From Vicinamibacteraceae bacterium (GTDB lineage: Bacteria > Acidobacteriota > Vicinamibacteria > Vicinamibacterales > UBA8438), in the NCBI GenBank assembly GCA_012271165.1, contig JAAXGX010000116.1, positions 1,171-57,391 on the forward strand: DNA of 56,221 bases, in the 5' to 3' direction. This document shows positions 48,925-56,221 of the stretch, piece by piece. The translations under genes were made by a program, and so were the position numbers. How positions within the stretch are numbered: the stretch's first letter is position 1; every line of letters starts with the position of its first letter. The notes below the pieces were generated by a model that was not told where the DNA came from, made no database searches, and saw nothing but the letters and a program-made list of their open reading frames with translations.

Positions 48925-51186
48925 GTGCAAGGTCGACCGCCCCGGCTGAGGCGTGCCGCCGCCGTCGGGGCCTGCCTGCTCGGCTCGCTCGGGGCCTGGA
49001 GCTCCGGGGCCCGGGCCCAGACCCAGACCCAGGGGCAGGTTCATGCCCTCCAGGCCCGCGGGCAGGCTCGCGTCCTCGAGGCCGTGCGGCTGGCGCCGGC
49101 CGAGCACGTGGCGCTCGACGGACGCCTCGAGGAGGTGCTGTGGCGGCGGGCGCCGGCGGCGGACGCCTTCCTGCAGCAGGAGCCGGTGGAGGGCCAGCCG
49201 CCGACCGAACGGACCGAGGTGCGCGTCGTGTACGACGCCGACAACCTCTACATCGGGGCCCTGCTGCACGACAGCGACCCGGACGGCATACTCGGCTACC
49301 AGCGGCAGCGCGATCAGGAACTGGACTCCGACGATCGCTTCATGGTCGTTCTCGATACGTTCCTGGACGGCCGCACGGCGTACTACTTCGAGACCAACCC
49401 GGCGGGGCTGATGGGCGACGGCCTGGTGCGCAACACGGGCTACGCACGGGTCAACAAGGCGTGGGACGGTGTCTGGGAGGCGCGGACGGCGCGCGGCGCG
49501 TTCGGCTGGTCGGCCGAGATCCGCATCCCGTTCCGCACGCTCAACTTCGACGAGTCGTCCGCCGCGTGGGGCATCAACTTCCAGCGGACCGTGCGCCGCA
49601 AGAACGAGGAGCTGGTCTGGTCCGGCCACCGCCGCAACCAGGGTCTGCTGCGGCCGATCCATGCCGGCCGGCTCATCGGCCTGCGCGACCTGACGCAGGG
49701 GCTCGGTCTCGAGGTCGTGCCGTACGGTGCGGCAACCTGGCGCACCGGGGCCGGGATTCCCACGGCCATTCCGCTCGACGCCGGCGTCGACATGAACTAC
49801 AGCGTCACCTCCAACCTGCGCGCGGCGGTGACCGTCAACACGGATTTCGCCGAGGCCGAGGTGGACCGGCGGCGCGTCAACCTGACCCGCTTCCCGCTGT
49901 TCTATCCGGAGCAGCGCGACTTCTTCCTGGAAAACGCGAGCCTCTTCGAGTTCGCGCCGCTGAACGCCGTGAACCCGTACTTCAGCCGCCGCATCGGCCT
50001 GGACGAGGGGCAGGTGATCCCCATCGAGTACGGCACGCGGCTGGCGGGACAGGCCGGCGCCAACGACCTCGGCTTCCTGCAGATCCGCACGGGGCCGGTC
50101 GGCGGCCGCCCGGCCGAGGACTTCACGGTCGCCCGCGTCAAGCGCAACTTCTTCGCCCAGTCGAGCATCGGCTTCCTCTACACGCGCCGCGCCGCGGGCG
50201 CCGGCGTGGGCGAGCACGGTCCGGCGGCGCCCGACCGCCACACCGTCGGCGTCGACCTCGACCTGTTCACGTCCACGTTCCTCGGGGACAAGAACCTGCA
50301 GTTCCAGACCTTCTACGTCGTGCACACCGACCCGGAGCGGGGCGGGATAGCGGGCGGCGCCGCCGACCGGGCCTCCCGCGGATTCCGGATCAACTATCCG
50401 AACGACGTGTGGCAGGCGCACCTCTCGTTCCGCGAGTTCGGCGAGCAGTGGGATCCGGCCGTGGGGTTCGTGCAGCGGCGCGGGTTCCGCCGCTCCAATC
50501 CGATCGCGACGTTCGCGCCCCGGCCCGACTGGTTCGAGAGCGTGCGCCACCTCGAGTTCCGCTTCTACTACGAGCACCTGACGGACCTGGACAACCGGCT
50601 GCTGACCCAGCACACGGGACTGACGCTGCTGGGCGTCGTGTGGGAGAGCGGCGACCGCTTCGACCTGCGCCGGAACTTCCGCTTCGAGCTGCTCGAGGCC
50701 CCGTTCGAGATACATCCGGGGATCGTGCTGCCGATCGGCGCCTACGAGTTCGACGACTGGGAGCTCAACGTGGAGACGGCCAGCCACCGGCGCCTCTCCG
50801 GCAGCGTGACGGTCGCGGTCGGCGAGCTCTGGTCGGGCGACCGTGCCACCCTGCAGCTCGGGCTGACGGTGCGGCCGTACCCGGGCGTGACCGCGACCAC
50901 GGAATGGGAGCACGAGGACGTCGATCTGCGCCAGGGGCGGTTCCGGACCAACCTCGTCCGGATGCTCGGGAGCTGGCACGCGAGCCCCTGGATCGCATTC
51001 GACGGGAACCTGCAGTACGACACGGTGACGGCCGTGGCCGGCCTCTACACGCGCCTGCGCTGGATTCTGCGGCCCGGCAGCGATTTCTACTTCGTCTACA
51101 CCGAGAACTGGCGCTCCACCCGCGACCGGTTCCACACGCTCTCGCGCGGCGCCACCACGAAGATCAACTACACGCACCGCTTCTGA
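48925..51186 (+). CDS. DUF5916 protein: carbohydrate-binding-like domain plus outer-membrane barrel
   Basis: A 753-residue exported protein. After a leader (AVGACLLGSLGAWSSGARA-QT) comes a family-9 carbohydrate-binding-like domain (about 55-230: HVALDGRLEEVLWRRAP, TEVRVVYDADNLYIGALLHD, FGWSAEIRIPFRTLNF). DUF5916 follows, with FPLFYPEQRDFFLENASLFE, FFAQSSIGFLYTRR and many amphipathic strands ending in KINYTHRF, a C-terminal aromatic as in outer-membrane barrels. The start is GTG at 48925. Function is unknown; the family is widespread in Acidobacteriota and Bacteroidota and is thought to be an outer-membrane glycan-associated protein. It precedes the diheme cytochrome and PQQ dehydrogenase on the same strand. 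Confidence 0.88.
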   Translation: MQGRPPRLRRAAAVGACLLGSLGAWSSGARAQTQTQGQVHALQARGQARVLEAVRLAPAEHVALDGRLEEVLWRRAPAADAFLQQEPVEGQPPTERTEVRVVYDADNLYIGALLHDSDPDGILGYQRQRDQELDSDDRFMVVLDTFLDGRTAYYFETNPAGLMGDGLVRNTGYARVNKAWDGVWEARTARGAFGWSAEIRIPFRTLNFDESSAAWGINFQRTVRRKNEELVWSGHRRNQGLLRPIHAGRLIGLRDLTQGLGLEVVPYGAATWRTGAGIPTAIPLDAGVDMNYSVTSNLRAAVTVNTDFAEAEVDRRRVNLTRFPLFYPEQRDFFLENASLFEFAPLNAVNPYFSRRIGLDEGQVIPIEYGTRLAGQAGANDLGFLQIRTGPVGGRPAEDFTVARVKRNFFAQSSIGFLYTRRAAGAGVGEHGPAAPDRHTVGVDLDLFTSTFLGDKNLQFQTFYVVHTDPERGGIAGGAADRASRGFRINYPNDVWQAHLSFREFGEQWDPAVGFVQRRGFRRSNPIATFAPRPDWFESVRHLEFRFYYEHLTDLDNRLLTQHTGLTLLGVVWESGDRFDLRRNFRFELLEAPFEIHPGIVLPIGAYEFDDWELNVETASHRRLSGSVTVAVGELWSGDRATLQLGLTVRPYPGVTATTEWEHEDVDLRQGRFRTNLVRMLGSWHASPWIAFDGNLQYDTVTAVAGLYTRLRWILRPGSDFYFVYTENWRSTRDRFHTLSRGATTKINYTHRF

Positions 51187-51211
51187 GGGACCCGGACGGC
51201 GGGGCAGGATC

Positions 51212-51217
51212 TATAAT
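51212..51217 (+). promoter_or_regulatory. Consensus -10 before the diheme cytochrome
   Basis: A perfect TATAAT lies 38 bases before the ATG of the cytochrome. No -35 hexamer is evident in the GC-rich sequence upstream. It probably drives the cytochrome and PQQ-dehydrogenase pair. Confidence 0.45.
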
Positions 51218-51255
51218 CGGACCGTCAAGCACGCTTTTCTCGAGAGGACAAGACC

Positions 51256-52032
51256 ATGAATCGACTGGTGCTCGCACGACGCCTTTCCGTCTGCGCGGTG
51301 CTCTGCCTGTTCGGGCTCGTCGGCCCGAGCGACGCGCAGGATCACACCGAGTACTCGCCCACCGACATCGAGTACGGCATCTCGGTGTACCGGGCGCAGT
51401 GCGCCGTCTGCCACGGCGAGAGCGGGGACGAGATCGCGGGCGTCGACTTCCGCAGCGGCCAGTTGCGCCGGGCCTCGTCCGACCGCGAGCTGCGGCAGCT
51501 CATCCAGGACGGCATTCCCGGCACCGGGATGCTGGCCTTCGACCTCGACACGGCCGAGATGACCGGCGTGGTGGCCTATCTGCGGAACTGGAACTACGAG
51601 GTCGACGCCATCTCGCTGGGCGATGCGGCGCGCGGCCAGTCGATCTTCGAGGGCAAGGCCGACTGCCTGAGCTGCCACCGCGTGAAGGGGCGCGGACCGC
51701 GGGTGGCGCCGGACCTGACGGCCATCGGCACCGGGCGCCCGCCGAGCTCGCTGCAGCGCACGCTGCTCGACCCGACCGGCACGATGCGGCCCATCAACCG
51801 TCCGGTGGAGCTGGTGCTGGCCGACGGCACGCGCGTCACGGGCCGCCGCCTCAACGAGGACACCTACACCGTGCAGATCATCGACGACCAGGAGCGCCTG
51901 CGGTCGTTCGACAAGGACCAGCTCCAGGAGTTCACGGTGCTGACCGAGTCGCCGATGCCCGCCTACGGCGACCTGCTCGACGAGCAGGAGCTGGCGGACC
52001 TGCTGGCGTATCTCGTTTCCCTGAAAGGCTGA
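51256..52032 (+). CDS. Diheme cytochrome c
   Basis: A 258-residue exported protein with a signal peptide (SVCAVLCLFGLVGPSDA-QDH). Two cytochrome c domains each carry one CxxCH site: CAVCH (about 49-53) and CLSCH (about 136-140). LIQDGIPGTGMLAF and TESPMPAYGDLL supply candidate Met sixth ligands. Between the second heme and the C-terminus is an inserted beta segment (PVELVLADGTRVTGRRLNED), as seen in cytochromes attached to PQQ or heme-binding membrane proteins. GAGAGGACA precedes the ATG. It ends 7 bases before the PQQ dehydrogenase gene, so it is the likely electron acceptor of that enzyme. Confidence 0.9.
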   Translation: MNRLVLARRLSVCAVLCLFGLVGPSDAQDHTEYSPTDIEYGISVYRAQCAVCHGESGDEIAGVDFRSGQLRRASSDRELRQLIQDGIPGTGMLAFDLDTAEMTGVVAYLRNWNYEVDAISLGDAARGQSIFEGKADCLSCHRVKGRGPRVAPDLTAIGTGRPPSSLQRTLLDPTGTMRPINRPVELVLADGTRVTGRRLNEDTYTVQIIDDQERLRSFDKDQLQEFTVLTESPMPAYGDLLDEQELADLLAYLVSLKG

Positions 52033-52039
52033 TATCACG

Positions 52040-53740
52040 ATGCGGGGAAACGCAGCGGCGCAGCGGATCGTGCTGGCGGTGGTCGTGAGCGTCATGGTCG
52101 CCGCCGGCCTGTCGGCGCAGGTGCCGTTCGAGCGCCTGCGCGAGGCGGCGGCCGAGCCGCACAACTGGCTCACCTACTCGGGCACCTACTTCAGCCAGCG
52201 CTACAGCGAGCTCGACCAGGTCACGCCGGAGAACGTCGACGATCTCCAACTGCAGTGGGTGTATCAGAACGCGGTCGCCGGCCCGTGGCAGTCGACGCCG
52301 CTGGTGGTCGACGGCGTCATGTATGTGACGCAGCGGCCCAACGACATCATCGCGCTCGACGCGCGGACGGGCCGCGTCTTCTGGATCTACCGCTACAACC
52401 CCTCGCCCAACCACCGGGCCTGCTGCGGATCGAACAACCGCGGCGTGGCCGTGCTGGGCGACCGCGTCTTCATGGCGACGCTCGACGCCCACGTCGTGGC
52501 CATCGACGCCACGACGGGCGTGGAGCTCTGGGACGTCACGCTGGCGGACATGGACCTCGCGTACTCCTTCACGCTGGCGCCGCTGGCCATCGAGGGCAAG
52601 GTGATCGTCGGCACGGCCGGCGGCGACCGAGGCGTCCGCGGGTTCATCGCGGCGCTCGACGCCGAGACCGGCGCGGAGGTGTGGCGCTTCCACACCATCC
52701 CGGGGCCGGGCGAGCCGGGGCACGAGACGTGGGAGCCGTGCCCGCCCGATCCGGTGACCTACTGCGATCCGGAGGCCTGGATGCACGGCGGGGCGGCCGC
52801 CTGGCTGACCGGGTCGTACGACCCGGAGCTGAACCTGATCTACTGGGGCACCGGCAATCCCGGACCGGACTTCTACCGCGAGCAGCGCCCGGGCGACAAC
52901 CTGTACTCGGACTCCGTGGTCGCGCTCGACGCCGACACGGGCGAGTTGCGCTGGTACTTCCAGTTCACGCCGGCCGACCCCTACGACTACGACGCCGTGC
53001 AGATCCCGGTGCTGGCGAACATCGAGCGCAACGACACCGAGTTCAAGGTGATGTTGTGGGCGAACCGCAACGGTTTCTACTACGTGCTGGACCGGGCCAC
53101 CGGGCGCTTCCTGACCGGGCTGCCCTTCATCGACCTCAACTGGGCGGAGGGGCTCGACGACAGCGGCCGGCCGGTGGAGACGCCGCAGCCGCCGGGCGAG
53201 CCCACGTTCCCCGGCGTGCAGGGCGGCACGAACTGGTACTCGCCGGCCTACAGCCCGCGGACCGAGCTGTTCTACATCCCTGCCTGGGAGAACTACGGCT
53301 CCGTCTTCGTGGGCGAGCCCCAGGAGTACCGGCCAGGCGAGTCGTTCATCGGTGGCCGGCCGACGACCTACGAGCCGGTGCCGGACGCGCCCACGCCCCC
53401 GGGCCTGACGCGGGGGCCGATCAACGACTGGACGGAGGAAGCCGGGCAAGGCGCGGTCATCGCGCTCGACGCGCTGAGCGGCGCGCAGCGCTGGAAGTTC
53501 GAGATGACCGACGTCATCAGCAGCGGCATCCTGACGACCGCCTCGAACGTGCTGTTCACGGGCGCCCGGTCGGGCTACTTCCAGGCGCTGCACGCCGAGA
53601 CCGGCGAGCTGCTGTGGAAGGCCAGCCTCGGCGGCCAGATCGTCAACGGCCCGATGACGTACGAGGTCGACGGCCGGCAGTACGTGGCCGTCATCTCGGG
53701 ACACTCGCTGTCGGCCTTCGCGCTGCGCGGGAGCGAGTGA
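52040..53740 (+). CDS. PQQ-dependent alcohol dehydrogenase (lanthanide-type signature)
   Basis: A 566-residue periplasmic quinoprotein. The signal peptide ends near VMVAAGLSA-QVP. Propeller W-motifs are clear (IIALDARTGRVFWIYRY, VVALDADTGELRWYFQF). Adjacent Cys128-Cys129 (ACCGSNNRG) form the vicinal disulfide above PQQ. Asn273 in WGTGNPGPDF is a metal ligand. The catalytic Asp316 is in DPYDYDAVQ, with Asp318 two residues on, where calcium enzymes have Ala or Thr and lanthanide enzymes have Asp. The position of the metal-ligand Glu (GAELGVRG in relatives) reads GGDRGVRG, so Asp196 replaces Glu. It follows the diheme cytochrome by 7 bases. Alcohol specificity is unknown. Confidence 0.92.
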   Translation: MRGNAAAQRIVLAVVVSVMVAAGLSAQVPFERLREAAAEPHNWLTYSGTYFSQRYSELDQVTPENVDDLQLQWVYQNAVAGPWQSTPLVVDGVMYVTQRPNDIIALDARTGRVFWIYRYNPSPNHRACCGSNNRGVAVLGDRVFMATLDAHVVAIDATTGVELWDVTLADMDLAYSFTLAPLAIEGKVIVGTAGGDRGVRGFIAALDAETGAEVWRFHTIPGPGEPGHETWEPCPPDPVTYCDPEAWMHGGAAAWLTGSYDPELNLIYWGTGNPGPDFYREQRPGDNLYSDSVVALDADTGELRWYFQFTPADPYDYDAVQIPVLANIERNDTEFKVMLWANRNGFYYVLDRATGRFLTGLPFIDLNWAEGLDDSGRPVETPQPPGEPTFPGVQGGTNWYSPAYSPRTELFYIPAWENYGSVFVGEPQEYRPGESFIGGRPTTYEPVPDAPTPPGLTRGPINDWTEEAGQGAVIALDALSGAQRWKFEMTDVISSGILTTASNVLFTGARSGYFQALHAETGELLWKASLGGQIVNGPMTYEVDGRQYVAVISGHSLSAFALRGSE

Positions 53741-53759
53741 GCCTGCGCGGGAGGATGTG

Positions 53760-53792
53760 ACGGGCAGGCCGCCCCCGCGGCGGCCTGCCCGT
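53760..53792. terminator. Perfect hairpin between convergent PQQ genes
   Basis: ACGGGCAGGCCGCC pairs with GGCGGCCTGCCCGT across a 5-base loop: a 14-bp perfect stem. It lies between the convergent PQQ dehydrogenase genes and can act on both. There is no T-run. Confidence 0.65.
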
Positions 53793-53800
53793 GCATCCCG

Positions 53801-55501
53801 TCAGGGGAGGGCGAACACGTAGACCGCGTTCCCGCCCTGCGGCCGCCGCTTGTCGGGCAGCAGGTCCGCCGGGATCATCCCGCCCCAGCTTCCGCCGCCG
53901 GTGCCGGTCGGCGCCGCCAGGTACTGCCGCCCGCCCGCCTCGTAGGTGATCGGAAAGCCCTGCAGCGACTGCGGCAGGCGCGTCTGCCACAGGATGTCGC
54001 CGTCCCCGGCGTCGAACACGTACAGGTTGCGGTCCCAGTCGCCCGCGACGACGATGTCGCCCGCGGTCGTCAGCGCCGCGGTGTTGATGGGCGTCCGCGT
54101 GCGGAAGCGCCAGTGGACCTCGCCCGTGCGCATGCTCATCGCCAGCAGCTCGCCGAGCTGCTCGGGGCTGTCGGGGTGCACGTGGTTCGTCCGCCGCACC
54201 GGCCCGGTCCCGCCCCCGCCCGGGACAAGATCGACCGGCCCGAACACGGCCGTCTCGCAGTTGAGGTTGATCGGGATGTAGAAGGTCTCGCGCGCAGGGT
54301 GGTACGACATGGCGCGCCAGCTCTTGAACCCCGCGGTGCTCGGGCACCAGAAGACCGGCTCCCCCAGCACCGGGTCCATCCCTTCGCGGTAGGTGACCTG
54401 GCCGGTTGCCGGGTCGACGTCGGCGAACGTCTGGTAGCCGAGATCCTTCGCGCTCCGGAACTGCCCGGTCTCGAGCGCGAGCTCCCACAGCACGGCCATC
54501 TTGCCCATGGTGAAGACCGACCGCTGGCCGTCGTAGTCCACCAGGATGCGCTCGAAGACCTCGTCCATGTCGAGCGTCTCGCCCGGCAGGTGCTGGTAGT
54601 ACCACTTCATCTCCCCGGTGTCGGGGTCGAGCGCGAGGGTGGAGTTCGTGTACAGCACGTCGCCGTCGGTCCCGCGGGCCGCCCGCGCCCAGGGCTTGGC
54701 CTGCGAGGTGCCGTGGAAGAGCGTCCGCGTAATCGGGTCGTAGCTGCCCGGGATCCACGAATCGCTGCCCGCCCGGAACATGAGCGGGAGGTCGCCCCAC
54801 GAGTCGCCGCCGCGCTCGCCGGGCCGGGCGATGGTGGACGTGCGCCACAGCTCGCGGCCCGTCGCCGCGTCGAGGCCGACGATGTAGCACGTGTCGTCGC
54901 GATAGCGGCCGCAGCCGGTCAGGCCGGACACCACGCGGCCGTCGGCGACGATGGCACCGCTCGAGAACTGGAAGCCGACGCCCTGCCCCACGTCGGTGTC
55001 CCAGACCACGTCGCCGCTGCGGGCGTCGAGCGCGATGACGTGCGCGTCGGCCGTGTTCAGGTAGATCATGTTCTGGTAGATGGCGATGTTGCGGTGCGCA
55101 CGGCCCGGGGGCGGCCCGCCGTAGCTGTCGCCGGGTGGTGGGGCGTCGCGGCGGTACTCCCACAGCAGCTCGCCGCTGGCCGCGTCCAGCGCGTGCACGA
55201 TCTCGCCCGGGTTCGCCAGGTACATCACGCCGTCGTAGACGAGCGGCGTCGTCTGCTGGGAGCCGTTGGCCAGGGCCCAGCTCCAGGCCAGGCGCAGGCC
55301 CGCGACGTTGTCGGTCGTGATCTCGTCGAGCGGGCTGTGGGCCTGGGCGTCGAGCGTGCGCCGCCAGTTCAGCCAGTCGGCCGGCGCCGGATTCTGCAGC
55401 GTCGCGTCGGTCACGGGCGTGAAATCGTCCACCTGGGCCAGCGCGGGGGCGCCCGCGAGCAGCAGGATGACAGTCAGGGAGGCCAACAGCCGGCAGGTCA
55501 T
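53801..55501 (-). CDS. PQQ-dependent dehydrogenase (heme-free relative of the 33 kb fusion)
   Basis: A 566-residue exported quinoprotein. The signal peptide is SLTVILLLAGAPALA-QVD. The propeller closely parallels the C-terminal part of the 33416-35509 fusion: ADWLNWRRTLDAQAHSPLDE, GSYDPITRTLFHGTSQAKPW and [20 protein letters not shown] have near-identical counterparts there, so the two are paralogues. Asp311 and Asp313 in ETLDMDEVF give the Asp-x-Asp pair. No heme domain and no vicinal Cys pair are present. The start at 55501 follows AAAGGAG with a 6-base gap, better than the ATG 6 bases upstream. It converges with the other PQQ dehydrogenase across a perfect hairpin. Confidence 0.9.
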   Translation of the reverse strand: MTCRLLASLTVILLLAGAPALAQVDDFTPVTDATLQNPAPADWLNWRRTLDAQAHSPLDEITTDNVAGLRLAWSWALANGSQQTTPLVYDGVMYLANPGEIVHALDAASGELLWEYRRDAPPPGDSYGGPPPGRAHRNIAIYQNMIYLNTADAHVIALDARSGDVVWDTDVGQGVGFQFSSGAIVADGRVVSGLTGCGRYRDDTCYIVGLDAATGRELWRTSTIARPGERGGDSWGDLPLMFRAGSDSWIPGSYDPITRTLFHGTSQAKPWARAARGTDGDVLYTNSTLALDPDTGEMKWYYQHLPGETLDMDEVFERILVDYDGQRSVFTMGKMAVLWELALETGQFRSAKDLGYQTFADVDPATGQVTYREGMDPVLGEPVFWCPSTAGFKSWRAMSYHPARETFYIPINLNCETAVFGPVDLVPGGGGTGPVRRTNHVHPDSPEQLGELLAMSMRTGEVHWRFRTRTPINTAALTTAGDIVVAGDWDRNLYVFDAGDGDILWQTRLPQSLQGFPITYEAGGRQYLAAPTGTGGGSWGGMIPADLLPDKRRPQGGNAVYVFALP

Positions 55502-55636
55502 GCGCATCTCCTTTGGGAAGCGTCGCTGGCCGCACGGTACGTGACGGCTCACGGCGAGTCAAGCGACGGCCTGCCGCGGGGTCGGCGGCCGAGCGACGGC
55601 TAGACATACCGCGATGGATCGGGCCGTTCTCGACGC

Positions 55637-56173
55637 CTACGGCTGGCGCGAAGGGTACAAACGACGTCGAGGAAACTGCCGGCGAACCTCGCCGGTCCCC
55701 ACGAACTGCGAAAGCAGCCGGTAGTTCCGTCGCTCGTACCGGACCCGGCCGGCGACGATTGCCGGGTGCACGTGCAGGGCCTGTGCGAGCTCCAGCACTG
55801 TCATCGGCGTAGGGTGCTCCCGAACCGTGCTTGTTTCCCAGATCGTGCGCGGGAGGAGCGCTTCCTCGGCCCATTCGTCGGCCTGCGCCTCCCGCGGATC
55901 CTGCCGTCCCTCGTCGAGGCTACGCAGCGTCAGGTCGTCGACGAAGGCGTCGCCGTCGTTGTGGTCCATGTGCGGGCCGACGTGGGCCAGCTCGTGCGGC
56001 AGGCAGAACCAGAAGTTGTCGAGCCGGTCGTAGCGCAACGTCAGCGCGACCACTGGTCGACCGTCGCCGAGCCTGAGCGCGGCGCCGTCGAGATAGGTCC
56101 GCACGTAGATGCGGTACGCTTGTTTGATCCTGACGACCAGTCGGTAGGCGTTGCCCTTCACGTTGAAGACCAC
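55637..56173 (-). CDS. Chimera of a HigB-toxin segment and an ImmA/IrrE-type metallopeptidase domain
   Basis: A 178-residue frame of two origins. Residues 1-22 (VVFNVKGNAYRLVVRIKQAY) match the central strand of HigB toxins. The frame stays open upstream to about 56197 with SILGDDR, as in HigB, so the beginning is lost. From about residue 26 (YLDGAALRLGDGRPVVALTL) to the end it matches the DUF955 domain of antitoxin-type XRE-ImmA proteins. This part includes the zinc site HELAH (60-64), preceded by RYDRLDNFWFCLP, and QADEWAEEALLPR. The HTH part of such an antitoxin and most of HigB are missing, as if a deletion joined toxin and antitoxin genes in frame. The GTG start is arbitrary. Confidence 0.7.
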   Translation of the reverse strand: MVFNVKGNAYRLVVRIKQAYRIYVRTYLDGAALRLGDGRPVVALTLRYDRLDNFWFCLPHELAHVGPHMDHNDGDAFVDDLTLRSLDEGRQDPREAQADEWAEEALLPRTIWETSTVREHPTPMTVLELAQALHVHPAIVAGRVRYERRNYRLLSQFVGTGEVRRQFPRRRLYPSRQP

Positions 56174-56196
56174 GCGGTCGTCGCCGAGAATGCTAG

Positions 56197-56221
56197 CTAG
56201 GAGTCTGCGCCGCAGGAGTTT
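56197..56221 (+). repeat. Head of interspersed hairpin repeat (copy D, cut by window edge)
   Basis: CTAGGAGTCTGCGCCG at 56197-56212 is identical to one arm of the copy C hairpin; the following bases (CAGGAGTTT) diverge. The HigB-like reading frame is recognisable exactly up to this junction and no further, so the repeat or a recombination at it truncated the toxin gene. Confidence 0.55.

Noticed and set aside
55751-55766. GGCGACGATTGCCGGG inside the ImmA-like gene matches the tail of the interspersed repeat
   Set aside because: The 16-base match is fully explained by the coding sequence of a conserved-looking PAIVAGRV stretch and has no flanking similarity; treated as coincidence.

Overview
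The window is about 56 kb of high-GC bacterial DNA with short intergenic gaps, many GTG starts and frequent ATGA/GTGA overlaps. The gene content points to an Acidobacteriota of the Vicinamibacteria type: a TonB-dependent receptor with an N-terminal carboxypeptidase-regulatory domain, a DUF5916 barrel protein, several PQQ enzymes fused to or beside cytochromes c, many secreted metallopeptidases and amidases, FG-GAP and LVIVD beta-propellers, and vapBC and DUF433/DUF5615 toxin-antitoxin pairs. The taxonomic call is an inference from gene families. No rRNA, tRNA, CRISPR array, IS transposase or phage gene was recognised.

Layout. 0-3 kb: a secreted zinc protease, a LytS-type histidine kinase, the wreck of a second such kinase, and a LytTR response regulator. 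3-7.5 kb: two periplasmic molybdopterin enzymes of the sulfite-oxidase fold, the second forming a SoxCD-like pair with a cytochrome c. Between them lie a nitroreductase, a VapBC pair and an HsdM fragment. 7.5-10.8 kb (minus): an operon with an eight-heme cytochrome. 10.9-13.3 kb: FMN reductase and an exported amidase. 13.3-14.2 kb: a compositionally foreign gene with its own promoters and terminator. 14.2-24.9 kb: PLP decarboxylase, YjbQ, an M16 peptidase pair, alpha/beta hydrolase, rhodanese, amidase, two small unknown proteins and a NamZ-type muramidase. 24.9-27.7 kb: a MaoC hydratase, amidohydrolase and CitE-like lyase operon. 27.8-30.9 kb: a 1025-residue TonB receptor.

31.9-39.3 kb (plus) is the most distinctive block: NIPSNAP protein, DRE-TIM aldolase, cytochrome c-PQQ dehydrogenase fusion, cytochrome c-copper monooxygenase fusion, a secreted unknown and an FG-GAP lipoprotein. 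I read it as a candidate periplasmic pathway that hydroxylates a substrate, oxidises the alcohol with PQQ and passes electrons to cytochromes. 39.3-41.8 kb holds a doubly frameshifted gene, a toxin-antitoxin pair and an FAD amino-acid oxidase. 41.8-48.9 kb holds an M1 peptidase, a metallo-beta-lactamase-fold hydrolase, an acetyltransferase, an LVIVD protein and a quinoprotein. 48.9-55.5 kb holds a DUF5916 protein, a diheme cytochrome and two further PQQ dehydrogenases. The window ends in a HigB/ImmA chimera.

All three true PQQ alcohol dehydrogenases carry the Asp-x-Asp pair typical of lanthanide-dependent enzymes. A hairpin-headed repeat of about 90 bp recurs at the left edge, at 31.07 kb, at 46.38 kb (inverted) and at the right edge, with a decayed hairpin at 18.28 kb. 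Several copies sit exactly at gene boundaries, so it looks like a mobile or recombinogenic element that helped shape this region.
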